64,000 nt of DNA from Planctomyces sp. SH-PL62 (GTDB lineage: Bacteria > Planctomycetota > Planctomycetia > Isosphaerales > Isosphaeraceae): positions 2,294,001 to 2,358,000 of the forward strand of contig NZ_CP011273.1 in NCBI RefSeq assembly GCF_001610895.1. The letters run 5' to 3'. Both the position numbers and the translations under genes were made by a program. Numbering within the stretch: position 1 is the first letter of the stretch; each line of letters begins with the position of its first letter. The notes under the pieces were generated by a model, which made no database searches, was not told where the DNA came from, and saw only the letters and a list, made by a program, of their open reading frames with translations. This document shows, in pieces, positions 52,544-61,207 of the stretch.

Positions 52544-54253
52544 TCAGACGGGCTTCGGCCCGAAGCAGACGAGGGTGATGTCGTCGGCCTGGACGTGGCC
52601 CAGGGAGTATTCGCGGATGTCCTGGAGGATGGCCTTGCCGACGGCCTCGGGGCCGCCGGGCGACTCGGCGATCCGCCGCAGCAGGCGGCGGTCGTCGCGG
52701 CAGTCGTAGAGCTGCTCCTGGAGGTTGCGGGAGTCGGTCACGCCGTCGGAGTACACGACGACGACGTCGCCGGGTTCGAGCCGGACTTCGTCCTGGCGGT
52801 ATTCGGCCCCCTGGACGATGCCCAGGGGGAAGCCGGCGATGTCCTCGCCCACCTCCTCCACCCGGCCGTCGGCCCGGCGGACGATGATCGGCAGGTGGCC
52901 GGCCGAGGCCAGCGAGAGGACGCCGCGGCGGGCGTCCAGGACGCAGAGGCTCAGGGTGATGAACTTCTCCTCGATCCCCGCCGAGAAGAGCAGGGCGTTG
53001 AGCTCGGCGGCGGCGGCGCCGGGGTCGTTCTCGGTGAGGATGCAGTAGCGGGTGTCCCCGGAGAACTTCGCCATCATCAGCGCCGCGGCGACCCCCTTGC
53101 CGGAGACGTCCCCCAGCGCGACCGCCAGCCGGCCGTGGGACAGCGGCACGAAGTCGTAGTAGTCGCCGCCGACCTCGTAGGCCGGCTCGTAGTGGGCGAA
53201 GAACTCGTAGCCGGCGATCTGGGGCACCTCCTGGGGGAGGAACCGCTTCTGCACCTGCTCGGCGAGCTTGAGATCGCGGTTGAGACGCTCACGTTCCAGC
53301 AGAGACTCGTGGAGCTGGGCGTTCTGGATGGCGATGGCCGCCTGGCCCGCCACGGCCGCCAGCACGTCCAGGTCTTCCTGGTGGAACTGCTTGCGGTCGC
53401 TGGTGTCGAGCTGGATGATCCCCACCGCCTCGCCGTTGGGCGTCAGCATGGGGACGCACATCACCGACCGGATCTTGAGGTCGGCGATCGAGGCGCTGGT
53501 GGGGAGGTTCTTGTCGGTGCTGGCGTCCTGGCTGAGCACGGCCTTCTTCTGGCCCAGGACGTGGTTCACCAGCGACCGGCTCATCTGCATCGGGGCCTCG
53601 TCGGCCGGGGCGCTGGGGTGGAAATTGGTCCGCCCCCGCCCCTGGCGGATCTTGGTGGCCTTGCGCACCAGCCGCTTGGTGAGGGGGTCGACCAGGAGCA
53701 GGAAGAGCCGCTCGGCCTGGGGGAAAAGCTCGGCCAGCGAGTCCAGCACCCGGGGGGCGACCTGGTCGATCTTCAGCTCGGTGGAGAGGTCGCGGGTGAT
53801 CTCCAGGATCGCCCGAAGCTTGACTTCGGGCTTGACCATGCTGGCGACGGAGCTGGACCGGGAGGCGTCGAACGTGTGCAGCGGGGGGATGTCGCACGAC
53901 TCGCCGTCGGCCAGGATGACGACCTCGCCGTCGGTCCGGTCGGGCTCGCCGGGGACGGCGGAGTGGAACACGAACTCGACGTCGCAGATGTTGATCCGGT
54001 CGCCGGTCACGAGCCGGTGCTCGGAGCCTGGGGTCAGCTTGACGTTGTTGACCTTGGTCATGTTCCGCGACTTGAGGTCGCGGACGAAGAAATCCTCCCC
54101 GCCCCGATAGATCTCGGCGTGGCGGCGGCTGACCCCGTTGGGGTCCAGCACGATCTGGCACTGCTCGGGCGAGCGGCCGATCACCGTTCGGTCCTGCCCC
54201 AGCTCGATGATCTGCCCGGCGGAGTCGCCGTTGGCGCGTTTCAGGAAAGCCAT
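52544..54253 (-). CDS. FHA-GAF-PP2C (SpoIIE-type) phosphatase
   Basis: 569 residues in three domains. FHA (about 20-95): VIGRSPEQCQIVLDPNGVSR and a following RRHAEIY, which binds phosphothreonine. GAF (about 150-310) with VMCVPMLTPNGEAVGIIQLD. A coiled-coil linker (LLERERLNRDLKLAEQVQKR) leads to the PP2C/SpoIIE domain (about 345-569) with metal Asp residues in VGGDYYDF, GDVSGKGVAAAL and YSDGVTDSRN. It should dephosphorylate Ser/Thr proteins and could be recruited by the FHA domain to kinase-phosphorylated targets. It follows the kinase gene by 67 bases, same strand. Confidence 0.95.
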   Translation of the reverse strand: MAFLKRANGDSAGQIIELGQDRTVIGRSPEQCQIVLDPNGVSRRHAEIYRGGEDFFVRDLKSRNMTKVNNVKLTPGSEHRLVTGDRINICDVEFVFHSAVPGEPDRTDGEVVILADGESCDIPPLHTFDASRSSSVASMVKPEVKLRAILEITRDLSTELKIDQVAPRVLDSLAELFPQAERLFLLLVDPLTKRLVRKATKIRQGRGRTNFHPSAPADEAPMQMSRSLVNHVLGQKKAVLSQDASTDKNLPTSASIADLKIRSVMCVPMLTPNGEAVGIIQLDTSDRKQFHQEDLDVLAAVAGQAAIAIQNAQLHESLLERERLNRDLKLAEQVQKRFLPQEVPQIAGYEFFAHYEPAYEVGGDYYDFVPLSHGRLAVALGDVSGKGVAAALMMAKFSGDTRYCILTENDPGAAAAELNALLFSAGIEEKFITLSLCVLDARRGVLSLASAGHLPIIVRRADGRVEEVGEDIAGFPLGIVQGAEYRQDEVRLEPGDVVVVYSDGVTDSRNLQEQLYDCRDDRRLLRRIAESPGGPEAVGKAILQDIREYSLGHVQADDITLVCFGPKPV

Positions 54254-54320
54254 CCCCGTCCTCCGAGACCAGACCCCTCTCGTCGACCCGACTCCAGAGT
54301 AGCACGACGACGGCCCGGCG

Positions 54321-56099
54321 TCATCGGACGGCGAGATCGGTCGTCAACACGCGGTTGCGCAACAGGAGCAGCCGGCCCCGCAAGGCCGTCAGGGCGGGGC
54401 GCTGCGCCGCGGCCCCGGTCGCCCCCGGCTGCTCGGTGGCCCGCAACGCGTCGACGACCAGCTCCACGCAGAAATCGATCAAGCCGGGGTCGGACAGGGG
54501 GCCGTCCCGCGAGTCCAGGATCCGGCCGAGCCGACCGATGACGCCGTCGACGTCGCGCTTCAGGACGTCGGACGCGGTCTCCAGGACGTCGACGAGCTGC
54601 TCGTCGCGGGTCTGTCGCGCCCGCCAGGCCCCGACCTCGCGCGCCAGGGTCCGGATCCGGTCGCCGTCGCGCTCGCGGTACAGCACCCGCCCGAGTTGCA
54701 GGTAGGCCGCGGACGCCCATTCGTAGGACTCGGGGAAATAGCCCGGCACGGCCAGCCAGGCGGCGGCGAGCCGGCCCGGAGGCGCGACGAGCTGCGCATG
54801 GCGGTACTGCTCCTCGGCGTTCCCCTGCCGCGGCGCCGCCGACCAGCGCGGGCCGAGCCCCAGCGCGGGCGCCGTCGCCGACAGCCGGCCCCGCTCCGCG
54901 GCCCGCTCGTCCACCCGTCCCCGCCAGCCGAGGAGGCCCCCGCCGAGCAAGCCCAGCGCGGCCAGCGCGATCAGCAGCCGAGGCCGGCCCCCCGCCGCGG
55001 CGCCTCGCCCCAGCATGGTCGCGAGCCCGCCCAGGCCCCAGCCTCGCGGGGCAGGGTCTTCCCCTCCCGGATCCGCATCCGTCCCCGGGTCGGCCGACGA
55101 CGGGTCGAGCACCGGCGCGGACACGGCCGTCGCCGCGAATCGAGAAGGGAGGGAGGTGAACGCCGAGAGTTCGAGGGCCGTCGAGCCGGCGAGGGTGGTC
55201 ATCAGGCTGCGGACCCGGGCCAGGTCCGCGAGCATCTCGGTGGCGGACTGGTAGCGGTCATCGGGCTTCTTGGCGATCAGCTTGAGGACCAGGCGGTCCA
55301 GCTCGGCCGGGATGTCGGGCCGCCGGACGCGCAGGCTCGCCGGCTGTTCGCGCACGTGCTTGAGCGCCAACGCCAGCGCCGAGTCCGCCCGGAACGGCGG
55401 CTCGCCGACGATCATGTGGTAGTAGGTCACCCCCAGCGAGTAAAGGTCGCTGCGGTGGTCCATCGCGTGCCCCTGGGCCTGCTCCGGGCTCATGTACAGG
55501 GGCGTCCCCATCGTCGTCCCCTGCTGGGTGACGTGGTGCCCCTCCGCCTCCAGGTCGCGGCAGAGCCCGAAATCCGCCACCTTGAGCCGCCCCTTGCGGG
55601 TCAGGAGGAGATTCTCCGGCTTGATGTCGCGGTGGATCAGCCCCACCTCGCCCGCCGCGGCGACCGCCGAGCCCGACTGGCGCATGATTGAAAGCGCCAG
55701 GGGGATGTCCAGCGACCCCTTGCGGATCAGGTACTCGCGGAGGTTCGCCCCCTCCACGTACTCCATCGCGATGTAATGGACGCCGTCGGCCTCGCCCAGC
55801 GCGTAGACCTGGACGATGTTGGGGTGGTTGAGCTTGGCGACGGCCGTCGCCTCGATGGCGAATCGGCTCAAATAGGCGGGCCGCGACACCCACTCCGGCA
55901 GCAGGACCTTCAGGGCCACGTGCCGCTTGAGGCTGATCTGCTCGGCCAGGTAGACCTCGCCCATGCCTCCCCGACCGATCAGTCGATCGACCCGGAAGTC
56001 GCCCAGGACCAGCCCCGTCAGGTCACGCGCGGGCTTCTTGGAGGACGAGGGCCAGGCCCCCGTCCGCTCGTTCCCGGCGTCTTGGAGATCGGATTTCAT
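54321..56099 (-). CDS. Serine/threonine protein kinase (Hanks type) with membrane anchor
   Basis: 592 residues from ATG 56099 (MKSDLQDAGNERTGAW); an earlier in-frame start adds a Pro-rich stretch. The kinase domain (about 30-300) is complete: LIGRGGMGEVYLAE, VALKVLLPE, HRDIKPENLLL, ADFGLCRDLE, GTPLYMSPEQAQG and SDLYSLGVTYYHMI. A membrane helix (LLIALAALGLLGGGLLGW) follows a Pro/Asp linker and then an Ala/Arg-rich domain that may be extracytoplasmic. It directly precedes the FHA-GAF-PP2C phosphatase, so the two may form an opposing kinase-phosphatase switch. Confidence 0.95.
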   Translation of the reverse strand: MKSDLQDAGNERTGAWPSSSKKPARDLTGLVLGDFRVDRLIGRGGMGEVYLAEQISLKRHVALKVLLPEWVSRPAYLSRFAIEATAVAKLNHPNIVQVYALGEADGVHYIAMEYVEGANLREYLIRKGSLDIPLALSIMRQSGSAVAAAGEVGLIHRDIKPENLLLTRKGRLKVADFGLCRDLEAEGHHVTQQGTTMGTPLYMSPEQAQGHAMDHRSDLYSLGVTYYHMIVGEPPFRADSALALALKHVREQPASLRVRRPDIPAELDRLVLKLIAKKPDDRYQSATEMLADLARVRSLMTTLAGSTALELSAFTSLPSRFAATAVSAPVLDPSSADPGTDADPGGEDPAPRGWGLGGLATMLGRGAAAGGRPRLLIALAALGLLGGGLLGWRGRVDERAAERGRLSATAPALGLGPRWSAAPRQGNAEEQYRHAQLVAPPGRLAAAWLAVPGYFPESYEWASAAYLQLGRVLYRERDGDRIRTLAREVGAWRARQTRDEQLVDVLETASDVLKRDVDGVIGRLGRILDSRDGPLSDPGLIDFCVELVVDALRATEQPGATGAAAQRPALTALRGRLLLLRNRVLTTDLAVR

Positions 56100-56374
56100 C
56101 GCGACGACCGTTGCCTCGACGAAGGGTGGGGGGGGCGGCCGCACCTCCCGGGGGGGCGGACTCCTTTTCGGACGTCCTCATTCTACAATCATGTACGCGG
56201 AAACTCCGCGAGGGTTTGCCCGGGATTCCCGGTTTCGGACCCGTCGTCCTGAGAATCCGACCCCCTGCGCGTTGCTCGCGGCCCCGGCGGGGCGATATTG
56301 TAAGGTGAACTGAGTGCGCGCCGTTTCCCTTTTCGAACTCGGCGTGTGAGGTCCGAATCGCGGGGGCGACGACC

Positions 56375-57208
56375 ATGAGCAAGACGGGACGATTCGGCGA
56401 CCGAGGTTTCGTGATCGCCGCATTGATGGGGCTCGCGGCCGCCTTCGGTCCTGGGCTTTGCAGCGCGTCCGGCCAGGATTTCGACCCGGTCCAGGCGGCC
56501 TTCGACGAGGCGGCGGCCGACCGTCCCCGAGGGGTCCCGCCGGCGCCGCCCGAGGGGGCCTGGGGCGAGGTCATCAACGTCACCGAACGCTGGCTGGTCC
56601 TCCAGAACCACGCCGGCCAGCAGTTCCCGATCGCCGTCGACGACGTCCAGGAGTTCCTGGTCCGCTGGCCCGGCCGGGCCGACCTGATCTCGCCCGAGGC
56701 CCTGGTCGAGGCCGTCGGCTTCAGCCCCGGCTCGAACATCATCCGGACGAACCACGTCGACTACTTCGAGGGGGCCGACCGCGTCCTCGTCTCGCCGACG
56801 TACGCCGAGATCCTCCCCAACAACATGTCGGTCACCACGATCGACCCGGGCTTCAACCGATTCATGAACGCCTGGGACTACGGCGGCCAGAACCTGCTGT
56901 ACGGCTGGGCGTATCCGATCCCGCCCGGCATCCAGGGGAACCCCGCGCGGCTGCACGTCGTCGGCAGCCTGATCTTCCCCCAGCCGATCCAGCTCGCCAT
57001 CCCCGGCAACAACTTCGCCACCATCCTCCCCGAGAACGCCGGCGGCATGACCGTCACCCAGATCACCCGGGGCGACACCCGCTACGTCCGCAAGGGGGAC
57101 TACGCCTTCATCATGCCCATCGAGGCCCGCCTCCGCGGCCTCCGCGTCTCCCAGCTCGTCGTTTACAAGTCGATGCCCTTCCGGCAATTCAACCCGAACG
57201 CCAAGTAA
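56375..57208 (+). CDS. Secreted protein, unknown
   Basis: 277 residues with a signal peptide (GFVIAALMGLAAAFGPGLCS, then SGQDF). A beta-rich mature domain includes GEVINVTERWLVLQNHAGQQ, FPIAVDDVQEFLVRWPG and ITRGDTRYVRKGDYAFIMPI. No catalytic motif is evident and I do not recognise the family. The kinase diverges upstream; the 57286 gene follows on the same strand after 77 bases. Confidence 0.65.
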   Translation: MSKTGRFGDRGFVIAALMGLAAAFGPGLCSASGQDFDPVQAAFDEAAADRPRGVPPAPPEGAWGEVINVTERWLVLQNHAGQQFPIAVDDVQEFLVRWPGRADLISPEALVEAVGFSPGSNIIRTNHVDYFEGADRVLVSPTYAEILPNNMSVTTIDPGFNRFMNAWDYGGQNLLYGWAYPIPPGIQGNPARLHVVGSLIFPQPIQLAIPGNNFATILPENAGGMTVTQITRGDTRYVRKGDYAFIMPIEARLRGLRVSQLVVYKSMPFRQFNPNAK

Positions 57209-57210
57209 GC

Positions 57211-57272
57211 GACCATCCCGTCGGGTCGAAAAGCGGGCTCGCCGACGCCTACTTCCCTCGCGGAACGGACGC
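57211..57272 (+). repeat. Imperfect intergenic direct repeat, copy 1
   Basis: About 60 bases after the 57208 stop (CATCCCGTCGGGTCG, then GCGGGCTCGCCGACGCC, then TCCCTCGCG) match copy 2 at about 75 percent by eye. The flanking coding sequences are unrelated. Confidence 0.45.
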
Positions 57273-57285
57273 GGAGGATTCGGCC

Positions 57286-57762
57286 ATGAGGTTTCACCCG
57301 GTGCGGATCACGGTCCGGCGCACGATGATCGGGGTCGCGATCCTGGCCGTCGCCTGCGCCGCCGCCTTGCAAGGGTCCGGGGCGCTGGAGCGCCGGGCGA
57401 GATATCAAGGCTGGGCTCGACAATACCGCTGGAAGGAAGCGGGATTGCGCGAGCAGGCGGCGGGATTCGCGAACTGCCGAGCGGGCCATCAGGACCTTGA
57501 TCGCGACTCGGACGACTGCAAGGCCTGTCTCCAGGCGTGGCGAAACGTGCTGCTCAAGGACGAGATCCGGACCCCCGCCCAGGCCGTCGAGGCCCTCGAA
57601 CGGACGGCCGACGTCCTGAGCCGACGGGCCGAGCGGTTCGAGCGCGCCGCGGCCTGGCCCTGGGTCGAGATGCCGCCTGCCTCGCCGGCCGAGTACAAAG
57701 TCTACCAGTTCGTCGAGCAAGGCCACGGGCCGGTCATGGTGGGCTACTTCGACGCCTACTGA
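57286..57762 (+). CDS. Small membrane-anchored protein, unknown
   Basis: 158 residues from ATG 57286 with GGAGG eight bases upstream. One N-terminal membrane anchor (TMIGVAILAVACAAALQG), then a mostly helical part rich in Arg and Glu with four Cys residues, including CRAGHQDLDRDSDDCKAC, which could bind metal or form disulfides. The family is not recognised. It shares strand with the 56375 gene. Confidence 0.6.
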   Translation: MRFHPVRITVRRTMIGVAILAVACAAALQGSGALERRARYQGWARQYRWKEAGLREQAAGFANCRAGHQDLDRDSDDCKACLQAWRNVLLKDEIRTPAQAVEALERTADVLSRRAERFERAAAWPWVEMPPASPAEYKVYQFVEQGHGPVMVGYFDAY

Positions 57763-57768
57763 CCGAAT

Positions 57769-57830
57769 GACTCTCCCATCCGGTCGAGTCGCGGGCTCTC
57801 CGACGCCCTCCTCCCTCGCGCGGGGACGGA
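57769..57830 (+). repeat. Imperfect intergenic direct repeat, copy 2
   Basis: CTCCCATCCGGTCGAGTCGC, then GGGCTCTCCGACGCC, then TCCCTCGCG match copy 1 at 57211-57272 with several substitutions. It lies directly after the stop of the 57286 gene, just as copy 1 lies after the stop of the 56375 gene. Confidence 0.45.
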
Positions 57831-57868
57831 GTTCGTCCAGTCCGTCGGCCCTCTTCCGGGACGGCTTC

Positions 57869-59455
57869 TCAGCCCCCTCCGGGAGGCGTCGGGGTTTCGT
57901 CCATCCCCGCCTCGTCGGCGGTGCGGTAGAGGGGGAGGTAGCGGTAGTAGACTTCCAGGGTCAGGATGGAGAGGGACGTCTGGAAGAGTCGGCCGCCGGC
58001 GTTCCCCCAGCGGTCCTGGCTGGGCGACGACGGGTCCCAGCTGCCGTTGGTGCAATCGTCGTCGCGGACCTGGGTGCGAATCAGGGCCTCGCGGACGTGG
58101 GGGTTCCAGCGTTCCCAGTCCTTGCCGCGCATGTTGTGGAGGAGCTGGGTCGCGTAATACCAGTAGTAGATGTTCCGGTCTTCGGACTTCTCCAGGTGGG
58201 CCGCGACGCGACCGGCCCCCTTGATCAGCGAGGGATTCTCGCGCCGCCATCCCAGGATCTGGCGGCCGACGAGGGCCTCGGCCGTCATCACGGGGGACGC
58301 GGCCTGGTTGGGCTGATAGGCGTACAGGACCTTCTTGCCGTCTGCGGCGGCGAGGTTCAGGTAATCGGTGCAGCCTCGGAGCGTCCGTTTGGGGATCTCC
58401 AGCCCGGCGAGGTTGGCGCTCCGAAGGGCGAAGATGTTCCAGCCGAAGACCGAGGTGTCGCCGGCCTGGCCGGGCCGGTATCGCCAGCCGCCGGTCGTGG
58501 GGTCCTGGGCCTCCACGATGAACCGGATCGCGCGGAGCGCCGGCTCGCGGAGTTCCGGATCGCGCGACAGGCCGTACGCCTCGCACAGGGCCATCGACGC
58601 GATCGCGTGGCTGTACAGCCAGGAGATACCGTTCCCGCCGACGTGCAGGTCGCCGTTCTCCTGCTGATTGGCGCGGAGCCAGTCCAGCCCTCGTCGCACG
58701 GCCGCCTGATGCCGACTCTTGACGGTGTGGCTGTAGCCCGCGCCCAGCAGCGGGAGCAAGGCCAGGCCGGTCGCCCCGGTCTGTGAGACGATGGTCCCCT
58801 GCGAGGGACAGGCCTGGCAGGTCTCGCTCGCGTTGAGGACCCACGAGCCGTCGGCCTTCTGGTGGCGGACGATCCAGGCCAAACCTTCCTCGACGGCCTT
58901 CTCGGAGTGGACCGTCCCCCCCTCGCGGCGGACCAGCTCGGCGCGGCCGATCCCCGAACGCCCGGAGAAGGGCGCCTGGATGTTCATGGACAGGCCGGGC
59001 AGCGGTGCGGCCCCCATCAGCGAGGTCGACAGCTCGCTCCGGGGGGCGGGACCGGCGGGCTCGGGGGCGAATGCGACCAGGCCGGGGATCTCGGGTTGGC
59101 TCGACAGCTTGATCAGGGGATCGTCCGGGCCGAACCCCATCGACGGCGGGTTCGGATCGTCCAGGTCCGTGAACGGGTCGCCGGAACGGTCGGCCTCGAC
59201 GAGCGACGTCAGGTCGCCGAGTTCCCCCGGCGGGGACAGCTCCGACGTGAACGCGCGCTCCGGCGCGACGGCCCCCCCCGTCTGGATCAGCAGGGCCAGC
59301 AGCAGGAGGGCGAATCCGTGCAGGAGCAGGCTCACCCCCCACGAAGGGACCGACCGCAACGTGCCGTGGCCGATGTCGATCTCGCGGCCGTCCCACACCT
59401 GGGGCGCCAGCCCGATGCGCTCCAGAATCCTCAGCGGCAGCTCGTGGAGCCTCAT
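57869..59455 (-). CDS. Membrane-anchored terpenoid-cyclase-fold (prenyltransferase/squalene oxidase repeat) protein
   Basis: 528 residues from ATG 59455. A membrane anchor near the N-terminus (SLLLHGFALLLLALLIQ) leads to an acidic Pro/Asp linker and then an alpha/alpha-toroid with repeated motifs such as VEEGLAWIVRHQKADGSWVL, GLDWLRANQQENGDLHVGG, AIRFIVEAQDPTTGGWRY and YWYYATQLLHNM. The QxxxGxW-type spacing is that of squalene-hopene cyclase and related repeats, but cyclase DxDD acid is not evident, so a non-terpenoid role is likely. The ATG overlaps the stop of the uncorrected reading of the upstream repeat gene as ATGA, though a terminator lies between the genes. Confidence 0.8.
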   Translation of the reverse strand: MRLHELPLRILERIGLAPQVWDGREIDIGHGTLRSVPSWGVSLLLHGFALLLLALLIQTGGAVAPERAFTSELSPPGELGDLTSLVEADRSGDPFTDLDDPNPPSMGFGPDDPLIKLSSQPEIPGLVAFAPEPAGPAPRSELSTSLMGAAPLPGLSMNIQAPFSGRSGIGRAELVRREGGTVHSEKAVEEGLAWIVRHQKADGSWVLNASETCQACPSQGTIVSQTGATGLALLPLLGAGYSHTVKSRHQAAVRRGLDWLRANQQENGDLHVGGNGISWLYSHAIASMALCEAYGLSRDPELREPALRAIRFIVEAQDPTTGGWRYRPGQAGDTSVFGWNIFALRSANLAGLEIPKRTLRGCTDYLNLAAADGKKVLYAYQPNQAASPVMTAEALVGRQILGWRRENPSLIKGAGRVAAHLEKSEDRNIYYWYYATQLLHNMRGKDWERWNPHVREALIRTQVRDDDCTNGSWDPSSPSQDRWGNAGGRLFQTSLSILTLEVYYRYLPLYRTADEAGMDETPTPPGGG

Positions 59456-59669
59456 GACTGGAGGGGACTCGCTCGGTAAGGTCGAAGTGGGCCGGGGCGT
59501 CGTCCTTCGCCGTCGATCCATTCTAGGAGGCGGCCCTTCGTCATGACCACCCCGACGGGATTCCGTCCCCGCGCGACCATCCTCCGCATCCTGGAACAGG
59601 CGGCTTCCCAGCGGCCTCCGTCCCGGAATTTTCCATGCCCCCGCGCGATCTGCGACCCTCGCCCCGCGC

Positions 59670-59700
59670 AAAAAAAATCCCCGGTCGGAATGACCGGGGA
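59670..59700 (-). terminator. Rho-independent terminator after the decapeptide-repeat gene
   Basis: On the minus strand TCCCCGGTC-ATTCC-GACCGGGGA forms a perfect 9-bp stem, directly followed by eight T residues. It lies about 32 bases past the TGA at 59733, which argues that the repeat gene really ends there. Confidence 0.9.
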
Positions 59701-59732
59701 CGTATTCTTACCGTTCGTGGAGATCCGCTCGC

Positions 59733-60633
59733 TCAAGCCTGGGGGACGCCAGGGACGGACGGAACGGCCGGAGCGGCCGGGACGGCCGGGACTTCCGGAG
59801 CGGCCGGGACCTCGGGAGCAGCCGGGGCGTCCGGGACGGCCGGGGCCGGGGAGCCGGGGCCGGCGGGGCTCATCGGCGACGGGGGCCGGGGCGGGAGGAG
59901 CCGGGACGGCCGGAGCAGCCTCGACGGCCGGAGCGGCTTCGCCCGGAGCGGCCTGGGCGGCCGGGGCCTGGCTGACCGGGGCGACCTTGCTCGGGGCCTG
60001 CGCGACCGGGGCGACCTTGCTCGGGGCCTGCGCGACCGGGGCGACCTTCGTCGGGGCCTGGGCGACCGGCGCGACCTTCGTCGGGGCCTGGGCGACCGGG
60101 GCGACCTTCGTCGGGGCCTGGGCGACCGGGGCGACCTTCGTCGGGGCCTGGGCGACCGGCGCGACCTTGGTCGGGGCCTGCGCGACCGGCGCGACCTTCG
60201 TCGGGGCCTGCGCGACCGGGACGACCTTCGTCGGGGCCTGCGCGACCGGCGCGACCTTCGTCGGGGCCTGCGCGACCGGCGCGACCTTGGTCGGGGCCTG
60301 GGCGACCGGGGCGACCTTGGTCGGGGCCTGGGCGACCGGCGCGACCTTGGTCGGGGCCTGGGCGACCGGCGCGACCTTGGTCGGGGCCTGCGCGACCGGG
60401 ACGACCTTGGTCGGGGCCTGGGCGACCGGCGCGACCTTCGTCGGGGCCTGGGCGACCGGGGCGACCTTCGTCGGGGCCTGGGCGACCGGCGCGACCTTCG
60501 TCGGGGCCTGCGCGACCGGCGCGACCTTGGCGGGAGCGGCCGGGGCCGGGACCTGCTTGGAGGGGACCTGAGCCTGCGCGGTCGAAGCCGCAAGGGCTAC
60601 CGCCGCCACGCTGAACAGCCGAGTGCGAAGCAT
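59733..60633 (-). CDS. Exported Pro/Ala-rich protein with 19 decapeptide repeats (apparent one-base frameshift near its end)
   Basis: Signal peptide MLRTRLFSVAAVALAASTAQ followed by AQVPSKQVP, then 19 tandem decapeptides KVAPVAQAPT (residues about 36-225), with variants KVVP, APS and VSQ. An Ala/Pro-rich tail follows. The frame from ATG 60633 runs on to 59452 through the terminator with an Arg/Gly-rich sequence. Removing one C near 59889-59893 instead gives a Pro/Ala/Val-rich tail (PMSPAGPGSPAPAVPD, ending VPSVPGVPQA) that stops at 59733, 32 bases before the terminator; that version is about 299 residues. Function is probably structural (wall or matrix, like Pro-rich repeat proteins). Repeat number may vary between strains. 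Confidence 0.75.
59959..60528 (-). repeat. 19 x 30-bp in-frame tandem repeat
   Basis: Unit of 30 bases encoding KVAPVAQAPT; nineteen units, all in phase. Units differ mainly at a few synonymous positions (GGC/GGG, CTTCG/CTTGG, GCCTGC/GCCTGG), so the array grew by duplication. All six frames are open through it, which creates false antisense frames. No spacers, so it is not a CRISPR. Confidence 0.97.
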
Positions 60634-61207
60634 TGTTGCAATCTCCACGGAAACCGGATCCAGGAAGCGGAAGACTCGAAGACGTTTCCGAGCACGCAGG
60701 CTGGTCCAACCTTTCCCAATATACTCGATCAACGACTACGTGCTCTGGGAGTTCTGCGAATTCTCAGCAGAATAAATCGACCTTGAGGCTCTGTCCAGAA
60801 ATTCCCGGAAAGAATCTCGAGAATCGATCATCTCCTGAAAACCTAGTTCGCCCAAAGACTCTGCAAAAGATACACCGAGAAAACAGAGTTTCCGGCCTCT
60901 CTCGTCATTTTGTGGCAAGACTGCCGGCCAGGTCTTAAGGACACGGGTGTTTGGTTCTGTACTCGGAGGTCTGGGCTGCCGATCCCACAGGGGGGGGATG
61001 GAGCAGTGGTTATCGGGGGGACGGCCGGCGGATTTCCCGAAGGCTTGAGTAGGGGGAAGGACTGTCGATAATAAGGAGTGGTCAGCTGCGGGGCAGGGAA
61101 GGATGGGCCTTGCGATCGGGCTGCGGGGGCTGGGCGTCCTGGAGCTAGTACGCGGCCGGGGCCTCGATCGTTGGAAACGGCTTCGGCCAGGGAAGGGGCG
61201 GCGTTTG
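60634..61207. other. Intergenic region with unusually low GC
   Basis: 570 bases between the divergent repeat-protein and TPR genes. The part from about 60730 to 60940 is visibly richer in A and T than the flanks. It holds TATATT near 60719-60724 (possible -10 for the leftward gene) and the rightward promoter at 61045. No gene or RNA is recognised. Confidence 0.5.
61045..61072 (+). promoter_or_regulatory. Promoter of the large TPR gene
   Basis: TTGAGT at 61045-61050, 16 bases, then GATAAT at 61067-61072. The start codon at 61208 is about 130 bases further, so a leader is expected. An ATG at 61103 in the same frame is a possible alternative start. Confidence 0.5.

Noticed and set aside
59959-60528. 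Possible CRISPR array
   Set aside because: Repeats are contiguous with no spacers and are in-frame coding units.
59635-60786. Other open frames across the 30-bp repeats, both strands
   Set aside because: A 30-bp repeat with no stop keeps every frame open; only the minus frame has a signal peptide at its start and a sensible tail.
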